From contig NZ_HE978588.1 of NCBI RefSeq assembly GCF_000312005.1, positions 3,308,898 to 3,372,897 of the forward strand: a DNA stretch of 64,000 nucleotides. The letters run 5' to 3'. Every line of letters starts with the position of its first letter. Position 1 is the first letter of the stretch. The notes beneath the pieces were generated by a model. The model was not told the DNA's origin. It did not search any database and saw nothing but the letters and a program-made list of their open reading frames with translations. This stretch comes from Cellulomonas massiliensis JC225 (GTDB taxonomy: Bacteria; Actinomycetota; Actinomycetes; Actinomycetales; Cellulomonadaceae). The position numbers and the translations under genes are program-made. Shown in pieces: positions 16,751 through 23,815 of the stretch.

Positions 16751-16783
16751 GGCGACCGCCGGCGGCCCGCAGCGGCGGCCGAC

Positions 16784-16827
16784 TGAGGACAGGCAAACCT
16801 GCATCGGCGCAGGTCAGGGCAGCCTTC
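16784..16827 (+). promoter_or_regulatory. two tandem iron-box-like (IdeR/DtxR) operators
   Basis: Two 19-bp sites at 16784-16802 (tgaggacaggcaaacctgc) and 16809-16827 (gcaggtcagggcagccttc) match the IdeR/DtxR consensus TTAGGTTAGGCTAACCTAA at about 13 and 12 positions by eye. Both keep AGGNNAGG, and the first also keeps AACCT. They lie just upstream of the -35 element of the VIT/CCC1 transporter gene. That is the activator position known for IdeR at the mycobacterial bfrB ferritin gene. Iron activation of this transporter is inference. Confidence 0.6.
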
Positions 16828-16833
16828 GCTTCG

Positions 16834-16862
16834 GTGACACGGCGTCGGCACCGGCCTACCGT
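16834..16862 (+). promoter_or_regulatory. promoter of the VIT/CCC1 gene
   Basis: GTGACA (16834-16839) and TACCGT (16857-16862) are separated by 17 nt. The ATG begins 6 nt after the -10 hexamer, so the transcript is probably leaderless. The same GTGAC(A/C) -35 type appears at the two amino-acid leader promoters in this window. Confidence 0.65.
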
Positions 16863-16868
16863 GGCCGA

Positions 16869-17432
16869 ATGACCACGTTCTCCGAGCTCCTCGTGCACCC
16901 CTCCGGGACCGAGCGGCGGCTGACCGCCGGCGGCCTCAACCGGCTGCGCGCCGGGGTGCTGGGAGCGAACGACGGCGTCGTCTCCGTCGCCGCCACCGTG
17001 GTCGGCGTGGCCGGCGCGTCGTCCGCGCGCACCGCGGTCCTCGTCGCCGGCGTGGCGGCCCTCGTCGCCGGCGCCCTGTCGATGGCCGCCGGCGAGTACG
17101 TCTCCGTCAGCTCGCAGCGCGACGCCGAGCGCGCCGCGGCGCTGCCGGCCGCGCAGCAGGTGAACCCGTGGCACGCCGCCGGCGCCTCGCTCGCCGCCTT
17201 CGTCGTCGGCGGGCTCGTCCCGGTGCTCGTCGCCCTGGTCCCGTGGTCGCACGCGGCCGTCGTCCCGGCGATCGCCGCCGGCGTCGTCGTCGCCCTCGTC
17301 GTGACCGGGGCGGTCAGCGCCCGGGTCTCCGGCGCCGACGTCCGCCGCGCCGTCCTGCGGAACGTCGCCGGCGGGTCGGTCGCGATGGCCGTCACCTACG
17401 GCGTCGGGTCGCTCGTGGGCCTCGCGCTCTGA
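16869..17432 (+). CDS. VIT1/CCC1-family iron/manganese transporter, short form
   Basis: VIT/CCC1 proteins move Fe(II) or Mn(II) out of the cytosol by H+ exchange. The 187-residue protein has five hydrophobic segments. RLRAGVLGANDGVVSVA at the first helix and LVAGALSMAAGEYVSVSSQRD at the second are family signatures containing the transport-path Glu. Typical members have a cytosolic metal-binding helical insert of about 50 residues between helices 2 and 3. Here only about 20 residues (AERAAALPAAQQVNPW) join them, so the insert is missing. Two iron boxes and a clear promoter precede the gene. The three following genes are on the same strand but start with their own -10-like elements. Confidence 0.88.
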   Translation: MTTFSELLVHPSGTERRLTAGGLNRLRAGVLGANDGVVSVAATVVGVAGASSARTAVLVAGVAALVAGALSMAAGEYVSVSSQRDAERAAALPAAQQVNPWHAAGASLAAFVVGGLVPVLVALVPWSHAAVVPAIAAGVVVALVVTGAVSARVSGADVRRAVLRNVAGGSVAMAVTYGVGSLVGLAL

Positions 17433-17460
17433 CGGCCCGCGCCGCCCCTACGCTGGCGCC

Positions 17461-17958
17461 GTGACGAAGCCGAAGCACGGACCGACGGGCACCCCGGCCC
17501 TCGTCGCCCTCGCGGCCGCGGGCGTCGCCCACACGGTCCGCGCCTACGAGCACGACCCGTCGTCGGCGCTCGGCTACGGGCTGGAGGCGGCGCAGGTGCT
17601 CGGCGTCCCGCCCGAGCAGGTGTTCAAGACCCTGCTCACGAGCGTGGACGGGCGCCTCGTCGTCGCGGTCGTCCCCGTCACGGGGCAGCTCGACCTCAAG
17701 GCGCTCGCGCAGGCGGTCGGCGGCAAGCGCGCCGAGATGGCGGCGCCGGCGGTCGCCGAGCGGGCCACCGGCTACGTGGTCGGCGGCATCTCCCCGCTGG
17801 GGCAGCGTCAGCAGCACCCGACCGTGGTCGACGAGACGGCCTGGCTGTTCGACACCGTGCTCGTCTCCGCCGGTCGCCGCGGGCTGGACGTCGAGGTCGC
17901 GCCGGCCGACCTCGTCCGCCTCACCGGCGCCGTGGTCGCCGACGTCGCGAAGGACTGA
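17461..17958 (+). CDS. ybaK: Cys-tRNA(Pro)/Cys-tRNA(Cys) deacylase YbaK
   Basis: The 165-residue protein belongs to the YbaK/INS editing-domain family that hydrolyses mischarged Cys-tRNA(Pro). Diagnostic blocks are VFKTLLTSVDGRLVVAVVPV with the catalytic Lys, LDLKALAQAVGGKRAEMA, GYVVGGISPLGQRQ with the GxxP-like loop, and VVDETAWLFDTVLVSAGRRG. Full family length is kept. The GTG start has TACGCT 6 nt upstream. It lies 28 bp after the VIT gene. Confidence 0.95.
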   Translation: MTKPKHGPTGTPALVALAAAGVAHTVRAYEHDPSSALGYGLEAAQVLGVPPEQVFKTLLTSVDGRLVVAVVPVTGQLDLKALAQAVGGKRAEMAAPAVAERATGYVVGGISPLGQRQQHPTVVDETAWLFDTVLVSAGRRGLDVEVAPADLVRLTGAVVADVAKD

Positions 17959-17980
17959 GCCGGCGGTACGGTCCATCCCC

Positions 17981-18682
17981 ATGGACGCCTCGCCGCTCGT
18001 CGCCCGGCTCGCGGCCGTCCGCGAGCGCATCGCCCGCGCCGCCGGCGCCGCCGGCCGCGACCCCGGGCAGGTCCGGCTGCTGCTCGCGACCAAGACCCAG
18101 CCGGTCGACCTCGTGCTCGCCGCCCTCGACGCCGACGACGCGGCGCGCGCCGGCGACGCCCGCCTCTCGCCGGTCCTCGTCGGCGAGAACCGCGTCCAGG
18201 AGCTCGTCGCGAAGGGGCCCGCCCTGGCGGGGCGTGCGCCGCTGCACCTCATCGGCCCGCTGCAGTCCAACAAGGTCAACGCCGCCCTGCGGTGGGCGAC
18301 GTGCGTCGAGTCGGTGGCCTCGCTCGACCTCGCGCAGCGGCTCGCCGCGCGCGCCACGGCCCTCGACGTCCACGTGCAGGTCAACGTCTCCGGGGAGCCG
18401 ACGAAGCACGGCGTGGCGCCCGGCGAGGCGGTGGCCCTCGTGCGCGAGGTGGCGGCGCTGCCGGGGCTCCGGGTGACCGGCCTCATGACGGTCGGCGCGA
18501 ACAGCCCCGACCCCGAGGTGGTGCGGGCGGGCTACCGCGAGCTGCGCCGGCTGCGGGACGCGGTCGCCGACCTCGGCGTGCGCGAGCTGTCGATGGGCAT
18601 GAGCGGCGACCTGGAGCTCGCGGTGGCGGAGGGTGCGACCGTCGTCCGGGTGGGCAGCGCCGTCTTCGGCCCTCGGGCCTGA
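17981..18682 (+). CDS. YggS-family PLP homeostasis protein
   Basis: This 233-residue PLP-binding protein keeps free pyridoxal phosphate in balance and has no proven catalytic activity. The PLP lysine lies in LLLATKTQPVDLV (about residue 38). VGENRVQELVAKGPAL, LHLIGPLQSNKVN, VNVSGEPTKHG, GLMTVGANSP and LSMGMSGDLELAVAEGATVVRVGS are all family signatures, the last containing the phosphate-binding loop. Length is normal. TACGGT lies 8 nt before the ATG. It is often near cell-division genes in other actinobacteria, which is not the case here. Confidence 0.94.
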   Translation: MDASPLVARLAAVRERIARAAGAAGRDPGQVRLLLATKTQPVDLVLAALDADDAARAGDARLSPVLVGENRVQELVAKGPALAGRAPLHLIGPLQSNKVNAALRWATCVESVASLDLAQRLAARATALDVHVQVNVSGEPTKHGVAPGEAVALVREVAALPGLRVTGLMTVGANSPDPEVVRAGYRELRRLRDAVADLGVRELSMGMSGDLELAVAEGATVVRVGSAVFGPRA

Positions 18683-18689
18683 GGGCCGC

Positions 18690-18842
18690 TCAGCCGCGGG
18701 CGCCGACGAGCTGGCGCCGCTCCTGCACGGTGCGCGCGACGGCCGCACGCAGCCGGACGGAGCGCTGCGCCCGGGCGGTCCGGGTGCGGGCGGCAAGGAC
18801 GTCCTCGCGCCGGGCGAGGCGGTCCGGTCGGTGCTGGTGCAT
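18690..18842 (-). CDS. small basic protein of unknown function (50 aa)
   Basis: A 51-codon frame starts at ATG 18842 with a very strong Shine-Dalgarno sequence (AGGAGGGG, 4 nt from the ATG). The peptide is highly charged and basic: it begins MHQHRPDRLARREDVLAA and continues with Arg-rich helical repeats (RTRTARAQR, VARTVQERRQL). There is no signal peptide or membrane segment; a single amphipathic helix is likely. It sits alone between the convergent YggS gene (7 bp away) and the divergent DUF202 gene. The strong ribosome binding site in a genome where many genes lack one is the main support. Confidence 0.55.
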   Translation of the reverse strand: MHQHRPDRLARREDVLAARTRTARAQRSVRLRAAVARTVQERRQLVGARG

Positions 18843-19015
18843 CGTCCCCTCCTGTCCGCGCTGCGGGTGCGGTCGGGGCCCGCGCGGCCGGACCCGACGA
18901 CGAGGAGCGGCGAACCCCCGCGCCGATACCTCTGCACCCAGAACGTCTGCCGGGGCGCCCGCGGTTGGGGCCGCCGTGGACGGTGCCCGCGGGCCGCCGG
19001 GCCATACTGAGGCAC

Positions 19016-19387
19016 GTGCCGACGACCACCGACCGCCGCCGCCCGCGCCGGGTCTACGGCGTGGGCACCGACCCCGACGCCCGGTTCTCCCTCGCGAACG
19101 AGCGCACGTTCCTCGCCTGGGTCCGCACGTCGATCGCCCTGCTGGCCGCCGGCGTCGCGCTCGAGGCCCTGGAGCTGCCCGTGCACGCCGTCCTGCGGTG
19201 GTGCGCCTCGATCCTGCTCGTGCTCCTAGGCGTGCTCGCCGCGGCGTGGGCGTGGGTCGCCTGGGCGCGCGTCGAGCGCGCCGTCCGGACCGGCGCGCCC
19301 CTGCCCCCGCCCGTCGCCGGTGCCGTCGTGAGCGTGGGCGTCGGCGTGGCGGGTCTGCTGCTCCTCGTCGGGCTGCTGGTCGCGTGA
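19016..19387 (+). CDS. YidH/DUF202 inner-membrane protein
   Basis: This 123-residue protein contains the DUF202 signature FSLANERTFLAWVRTSIALLAAGVA (shown as FSLANERTFLAWVRTS) and three transmembrane helices, as in E. coli YidH. Its function is not established. I choose GTG 19016 because CATACT lies 7 nt upstream and the family normally has a short polar N-terminus. Its stop overlaps the start of the next DUF202 gene by GTGA, which implies translational coupling. Confidence 0.9.
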   Translation: MPTTTDRRRPRRVYGVGTDPDARFSLANERTFLAWVRTSIALLAAGVALEALELPVHAVLRWCASILLVLLGVLAAAWAWVAWARVERAVRTGAPLPPPVAGAVVSVGVGVAGLLLLVGLLVA

Positions 19388-19701
19388 CGTCGCCGGCCCG
19401 GCACGTCGGCGACGCCGGCCTGCAGCCGCAGCGCACCGACCTCGCCTGGCGCCGGACGGCACTCTCGCTCGCCGGCGGCTCCGTCGCGGCGGGCAAGGTG
19501 CTCGAGCTCGTGCTGGGGGGCGGCTCGTGGGCGCTCGCGGTCGTGGGGACGGGGCTGGCCGGCGTGCTCGCCGTCGTCGCCCACCGGCGCAGCCGTCGGG
19601 AGGTCGCCGGGGGCCGGCTCGTCGCGACGTGCGCCGTCACGGCCCTCCTGCTCGGGCTCGGTGCGCTCGCGTTCGTCGTCGGCGCACCCCTCGTCCGCTG
19701 A
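19384..19701 (+). CDS. second DUF202 membrane protein
   Basis: This 105-residue protein starts at a GTG overlapping the previous stop codon. QPQRTDLAWRRTALSLAGGSV is the DUF202 core in its YidG-like form (LQPQRTDLAWRRTALSL), and two further hydrophobic helices follow. The pair mirrors the yidH-yidG pairs of other bacteria. The two proteins probably work together in the membrane, but no function is known. The gene ends 12 bp from the convergent lipoate ligase gene. Confidence 0.88.
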   Translation: MTSPARHVGDAGLQPQRTDLAWRRTALSLAGGSVAAGKVLELVLGGGSWALAVVGTGLAGVLAVVAHRRSRREVAGGRLVATCAVTALLLGLGALAFVVGAPLVR

Positions 19702-19713
19702 GGCGCGGGCGGC

Positions 19714-20793
19714 TCAGGGCACCCGGGCCGTCCAGGAGTCGTCCGCGAACTTCGTGGCGACCAGCTCGCGCGCCCGGGCGAGCTCGTCCTCGGTGAGGGA
19801 GCCCTCGACCGTGCGGTACGCCCGGCGGAAGTGCGCCGCGAAGGCCGCGACCACGTCCTCGCGGGGCAGCTGCGTCTGCGAGCGCACCGGGTCCACCCGC
19901 TTGTTGGCGCTGCGGGTGCCCTTGTCCGACAGCTTCTCGCGGCCGATCCGCAGCACCTCGAGCATCTTCGTCGCGTCGATGTCGTACGACATCGTGACGT
20001 GGTGCAGGACGGCGCCCCCGGCCACCCGCTTCTGGGCCGAGCCCGCGATCTTGCCCGCCGGCGACGAGATGTCGTTGAGGCCCGACAGCTCGGCCCGCAC
20101 CCCGACGTCGGCGAGCGCGCCGAGCACCCACTGGTTGAGGAACGCGTACGACTCCTCGAAGCTCATGCCGTCGACGAGCGACGCGGGCACGACGAGCGAG
20201 AACGTGATGCAGTTCCCCGCCTCCATGAACATCGCGCCGCCGCCGGAGATGCGGCGCACCACCGTGATGCCGTAGCGGGCAGCCGCCTCGAGGTCGACCT
20301 CGTTGCGCAGCGACTGGAACGACCCGATGATGACGGCCGGCTCGACCCACTCCCAGAACCGCAGCGTCGGTCCGCGCAGCCCGGCCGCGAGCTCCTCGGT
20401 CAGCACCTGGTCGAGCGCGGCGTTCAGCGCGGGCGGCAAGGGCCCGGGGTGGACGACCTCGATCGTGTGGTCGTCCCACGTCGTCGAGAAGCCGAGCGCG
20501 CGGCGGACCGCGACGGCCACCGCCCGCTCGTCGAAGCCGACCATCGCGACCGGACCGGTGATCTCCCCCGCGCGCTCCGCCGCCCGCAGGGCCGCGCCGA
20601 CCGCGTCGGCGAGCGTCGCGGTCGGCGTCGTGGCGGGCTGCCCCACGAGGGCGCGGGACAGGACGCCCAGCGCGTCGTCCGGCTCGAGGAAGAAGTCACC
20701 GCTGACGCTCGCCGCGCTGATGAGGCCGTCGTCCACCTCGACGTCGACGACCACCAGCTTGCCCGAGGGGACCTTGTACTCGCCGTGCGCCAC
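19714..20793 (-). CDS. lipoate-protein ligase family protein with N-terminal accessory domain
   Basis: The 359-residue protein joins two lipoate-ligase parts in reversed order. Residues 1-75 (AHGEYKVPSGKLVVVDVEV, then SGDFFLEPDDAL) look like the C-terminal accessory domain of LplA. Residues about 130-350 form the catalytic biotin/lipoate-ligase fold: WEWVEPAVIIGSFQS, VVRRISGGGAMFMEAGN (lipoyl-AMP binding loop) and ISSPAGKIAGSAQKR with the catalytic Lys. It would activate lipoate or octanoate with ATP and attach it to E2 and H proteins. The GTG start has TAGGCT 6 nt upstream. Related permuted ligases may exist in other actinobacteria; I cannot verify this here. Confidence 0.88.
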   Translation of the reverse strand: MAHGEYKVPSGKLVVVDVEVDDGLISAASVSGDFFLEPDDALGVLSRALVGQPATTPTATLADAVGAALRAAERAGEITGPVAMVGFDERAVAVAVRRALGFSTTWDDHTIEVVHPGPLPPALNAALDQVLTEELAAGLRGPTLRFWEWVEPAVIIGSFQSLRNEVDLEAAARYGITVVRRISGGGAMFMEAGNCITFSLVVPASLVDGMSFEESYAFLNQWVLGALADVGVRAELSGLNDISSPAGKIAGSAQKRVAGGAVLHHVTMSYDIDATKMLEVLRIGREKLSDKGTRSANKRVDPVRSQTQLPREDVVAAFAAHFRRAYRTVEGSLTEDELARARELVATKFADDSWTARVP

Positions 20794-20831
20794 GGGCTCA
20801 GCCTAGGCGCCGCGCCCGGACGAGCCGGCGC

Positions 20832-21701
20832 TCAGGGTGCGAGCGACTGGACGGCGGTCAGTGCGCGCTGCTGGACCAGCGCGTCCAGCGACTCGGGGTC
20901 GCCGAGCGTCGCGAGCGCCGCCTCGTGGCCGACGCTCGCGAGCGAGACGGCGGTCCAGCTGACGATCGCGTTGCCGACCAGCAGGTGCCCCTCGTACGTG
21001 GCGAAGTCGTCCCCCTCGGCGGTCTGGGTGACCTCCTGCACGATGGACGGGTACAGGCCCGGGCCCTCCAGCGCCGGCTGGGCCGTCCAGGTCGCGCCGT
21101 CGATGCCGGGGTTCGCCTGGCTGTACGTGGTGCAGGAGTCGAGCGTGTTGACGAGCTCGCCGAAGGCCGTCCGGGCCTCGTCGGCGTCGTCGAGCAGCAG
21201 CACCTCCTGCTGGAAGTTCAGGTCGTCGTTGAACCACGACCGGGCGTCGAAGAACTCCGGCGCGTCCCGGACGACGGTCACGGCCACCGTGCACGCCGCG
21301 GGGTCGACGCTCGAGCCCTCCGGCAGGCCCCACGCGAGCTGCCCCGCCGTGATGCCCGGCTTCACGCCCGGGGCGGCGGCCGGCACGGACGCGCGCAGGT
21401 CGGTCGGCGTCACGAACAGCCCCGCCGCGCTGTCGTCGTCGAACTCCGCGGCGGGCGGCGTCACGCTCGGGGTGGGCGCCGGCGTCGAGGACGACGCGGA
21501 CGCCGTGGGGCTGGGAGGCGCCGGCAGCGTCGGGGTCGGCGAGGTGGTGCTCGAGGCCTGCAGCGAGCGGACCAGCAGCGTCCCGACGACGACACCGACG
21601 ACGAGCAGCCCCACCATCAGCGCCCACCAGGGGGCACCCGGACGCCGCGGCGCGGCGCGCCGGTCACGTGCGGGCTCCGGGTCACCTCCCGTGCCGGCCA
21701 C
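20832..21701 (-). CDS. membrane-anchored extracytoplasmic protein of unknown function
   Basis: The 289-residue protein has a short Arg/Pro-rich cytoplasmic N-terminus, one transmembrane helix (WWALMVGLLVVGVVVGTLL, about residues 25-44), a Pro/Ser/Thr-rich wall-spanning linker to about residue 85 and a globular domain of about 200 residues. The globular part has two Cys (PAACTVAV, DSCTTYSQ) that may form a disulfide. I do not recognise a family. The GTG start is preceded by GGAGG 8 nt upstream. It lies 38 bp after the lipoate ligase start and 90 bp before the cimA stop on the same strand. Confidence 0.75.
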   Translation of the reverse strand: MAGTGGDPEPARDRRAAPRRPGAPWWALMVGLLVVGVVVGTLLVRSLQASSTTSPTPTLPAPPSPTASASSSTPAPTPSVTPPAAEFDDDSAAGLFVTPTDLRASVPAAAPGVKPGITAGQLAWGLPEGSSVDPAACTVAVTVVRDAPEFFDARSWFNDDLNFQQEVLLLDDADEARTAFGELVNTLDSCTTYSQANPGIDGATWTAQPALEGPGLYPSIVQEVTQTAEGDDFATYEGHLLVGNAIVSWTAVSLASVGHEAALATLGDPESLDALVQQRALTAVQSLAP

Positions 21702-21791
21702 CTGGCGCGCCTCCTCCGGTCCGGCCTGCGTCTGTCGCGCAGGTCACACGTCCGAGGCTATGGCCCCGGGCGACGACGTGCCGGGTGATTG

Positions 21792-23423
21792 TCAGCGCGG
21801 CGCGATCCCGTGGTGGCGAAGCCCCCAGATGGCGGAGTCGGTGAGCGCCTCCCACGCGGCCTCGAGGAGGTTGGGCCCGACGCCGACCGTGCTCCAGGCG
21901 GTCTGCCCGTCCGACGTCTCGATGAGGACGCGCGTGACGGCGTCGGTGCCGTGCATCGCGTCGAGGATGCGGACCTTGAAGTCGATGAGCTCGAACGAGC
22001 CGAGCTCCGGGTAGACGCGCAGGAGCGCCTGCCGCAGCGCGTGGTCGAGCGCGTTGACCGGGCCGTTGCCCTCGCCGGTCGAGACGTGCCGCTCGCCGCC
22101 CGCGTGCAGCTTGACCGTCGCCTCGGCGGTCGCCGGCGTGCCGCGGCCCCCGGAGCGCTCGACGATCGTCCGCCACGACTCGACGCGGAAGTACCCGGGC
22201 CGCCCGCCCTCGATCTCCTCGACGAGCAGCAGCTCGAACGACGCGTCCGCGGCCTCGTACGTGTACCCGTGCGCCTCGTCGTCCTTGACGCGGTCGGTGA
22301 CGCGCTGGAGCACCTCGGGCTGCTGGGACAGGTCGAAGCCGAGCTCGCGTCCCTTGAGCTCGATCGACGCGCGCCCGGCCATGTCGCTGACGAGCATGCG
22401 CATGTCGTTGCCGACGAGGGACGGGTCGGTGTGCTGGTACAGGTCCGGGTCCACCCGGATCGCCGACGCGTGCAGCCCCGCCTTGTGGGCGAAGGCGCTG
22501 GCGCCGACGTACGGCTGGCGCGCGAACGGTGAGATGTTCGTGATCTCCGCGATCGCGTGCGCGATCCGGGTCAGCTCGGGCAGCCCGCCGGTCGCGCCGC
22601 CCGCCTCGTCCGGGCGCGCCAGGACGGGGAGCGCGTACTTGAGCTCGAGGTTCGCGACGATGGACAGCAGGTCGGCGTTGCCGGTGCGCTCGCCGTAGCC
22701 GTTGACCGTGCCCTGCACGTGGGTGCAGCCCGCCTCGACGGCCGCGAGCGAGTTGGCGACCGCGCAGCCGGAGTCGTTGTGCGCGTGCATCCCGAGCACG
22801 GCGTCGGGCCCGACCGCCTCGCGCACGGCCTGGACGATCTCGGTGACGTGCCGCGGCACCATCCCGCCGTTGGTGTCGCACAGGCACACGACCTCGGCGC
22901 CCGCCTCGAACGACGCGAGCACCGCCTGCAGCGAGTACCGCGGGTCGAAGCGGAAGCCGTCGAAGAAGTGCTCCGCGTCGACGACCACGCGGCGGCCCTC
23001 CCGCACGAGGAACGCCACCGAGTCCGCGATCATCGCGAGGTTCTCCTCGCCCGTCGTGCGCAGCGCCCGCTCGGCGTGGCGGATGTCGTGCTTGGCGACG
23101 AGCGTGACGACCGGGGCCTCGCTGTCGACCAGCGCGCGCACCTGCGGGTCGTCGACGGCGCGCGTGCCCGCCTTGCGCGTCGAGCCGAACGCGGCGAGCT
23201 CCGCGTTGCGCAGGTCGAGCTCCTTCGCGGCGCGCCGGAAGAACTCGGTGTCCTTGGGGACCGCGCCCGGCCAGCCGCCCTCGATGAACCCGACGCCGAG
23301 CTCGTCGAGCAGGGGCGCGATCGCCAGCTTGTCGGCGACCGAGAGGTTCATCCCCTCCTGCTGGGCGCCGTCGCGCAGCGTCGTGTCGTACACCTGGAAG
23401 CCGGTCGTGAGGTCGGTGCTCAC
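21792..23423 (-). CDS. cimA: citramalate synthase
   Basis: CimA condenses acetyl-CoA and pyruvate to (R)-citramalate, the threonine-independent entry to isoleucine. The 543-residue protein has VYDTTLRDGAQQEGMNL (DRE-TIM substrate and metal site), LCDTNGGMVPRHV, GMHAHNDSGCAVAN with the HxH metal ligands, and GYGERTGNADLL. SAFAHKAGLHASAI marks the subdomain, and the C-terminal LeuA-type regulatory domain (DFKVRILDAMHGTDAVTRV) follows. This arrangement is CimA/AksA-like and not ordinary LeuA. The GTG start overlaps the stop of a short upstream frame. An attenuator with a leader peptide lies in its 280-nt 5' leader, so expression probably responds to charged branched-chain tRNAs. Confidence 0.95.
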   Translation of the reverse strand: MSTDLTTGFQVYDTTLRDGAQQEGMNLSVADKLAIAPLLDELGVGFIEGGWPGAVPKDTEFFRRAAKELDLRNAELAAFGSTRKAGTRAVDDPQVRALVDSEAPVVTLVAKHDIRHAERALRTTGEENLAMIADSVAFLVREGRRVVVDAEHFFDGFRFDPRYSLQAVLASFEAGAEVVCLCDTNGGMVPRHVTEIVQAVREAVGPDAVLGMHAHNDSGCAVANSLAAVEAGCTHVQGTVNGYGERTGNADLLSIVANLELKYALPVLARPDEAGGATGGLPELTRIAHAIAEITNISPFARQPYVGASAFAHKAGLHASAIRVDPDLYQHTDPSLVGNDMRMLVSDMAGRASIELKGRELGFDLSQQPEVLQRVTDRVKDDEAHGYTYEAADASFELLLVEEIEGGRPGYFRVESWRTIVERSGGRGTPATAEATVKLHAGGERHVSTGEGNGPVNALDHALRQALLRVYPELGSFELIDFKVRILDAMHGTDAVTRVLIETSDGQTAWSTVGVGPNLLEAAWEALTDSAIWGLRHHGIAPR

Positions 23424-23467
23424 CGTCGTGCTCTCTTCGTCCGGGGCCGGGGGCCGGGATCTCGTCC

Positions 23468-23521
23468 GTGCTGGTCCTGCTCGTGCTCGTCCTGCTCGTG
23501 CTGGTCCTGCTCGTGCTGGTC
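23468..23521. repeat. 15-bp tandem repeat in the cimA 5' leader
   Basis: About 3.6 copies of a 15-bp unit (gtgctggtcctgctc on the plus strand, with one g/c change in the second copy) lie between the attenuator terminator and the cimA start. On the cimA sense strand the unit reads CAC, GAG/CAG and GAC codons in one frame. Confidence 0.8.
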
Positions 23522-23621
23522 GTGCGGGCCGTGCCGGGACCTCTCGTCGTCCCCGTCCCCGGCGGTGGGTGGTGCCGGGTGAGGGGGCGGCGGCCCGGCG
23601 CGGGGTGGTGGCCGGACCAAC

Positions 23622-23675
23622 AAAAAGACCCCCCGGGGTCGGGAGGTCTGCGCGTCAGCGGGTGTGCCGACGCGC
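23622..23675 (-). terminator. attenuator of cimA: pause hairpin plus intrinsic terminator
   Basis: Reading the minus strand, GCGCGTC and GACGCGC (23669-23675 and 23650-23656) form a perfect 7-bp hairpin just after the leader peptide stop. Immediately downstream AGACCTCCC and GGGGGTCT pair as a terminator stem (23626-23649) ending in five U residues. U-runs are very rare in this GC-rich DNA. The order promoter, leader peptide, hairpin and terminator is that of a ribosome-mediated attenuator controlling cimA. Confidence 0.8.
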
Positions 23676-23704
23676 TACTCGATAATGAGGGCCCAGAGGG
23701 TCAT
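23675..23704 (-). CDS. cimA attenuator leader peptide MTLWALIIE
   Basis: This 9-codon frame encodes MTLWALIIE and ends with TAG. Four of nine residues are Leu or Ile, including an adjacent Ile-Ile, and the frame lies directly before the hairpin-terminator pair upstream of cimA. Its ATG follows CATGCT by 6 nt, so it is probably translated from a leaderless transcript, as described for actinobacterial attenuation leaders. Stalling at Leu/Ile codons when charged tRNA is scarce would favour readthrough. Confidence 0.8.
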   Translation of the reverse strand: MTLWALIIE

Positions 23705-23710
23705 GCGGTC

Positions 23711-23740
23711 AGCATGGCACACATCCCGGCCCGTGGTCAC
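23711..23740 (-). promoter_or_regulatory. promoter of the cimA leader transcript
   Basis: On the minus strand GTGACC (23735-23740) and CATGCT (23711-23716) are 18 nt apart, and the leader ATG begins 6 nt beyond the -10. This resembles the ilvB and VIT promoters in the same window. Confidence 0.6.
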
Positions 23741-23759
23741 GCGTCCCATCTGCTGGACG

Positions 23760-23797
23760 CGCCGCGGCGCCACCTCGGGCGAGGGGGCGCCGCGGCG
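23760..23797 (-). terminator. hairpin terminator after ilvE
   Basis: A perfect 12-bp GC stem (CGCCGCGGCGCC with its complement) and a 14-nt loop lie 18 nt beyond the ilvE stop. There is no U-tract. It separates ilvE transcription from the downstream cimA promoter. Confidence 0.55.
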
Positions 23798-23815
23798 ACC
23801 GCTGCGGCGAGGCGC

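Noticed and set aside
23468-23521. CRISPR-like short repeat
   Set aside because: Units are 15 bp, directly tandem without spacers, and lie in a leader region; it is a simple tandem repeat.
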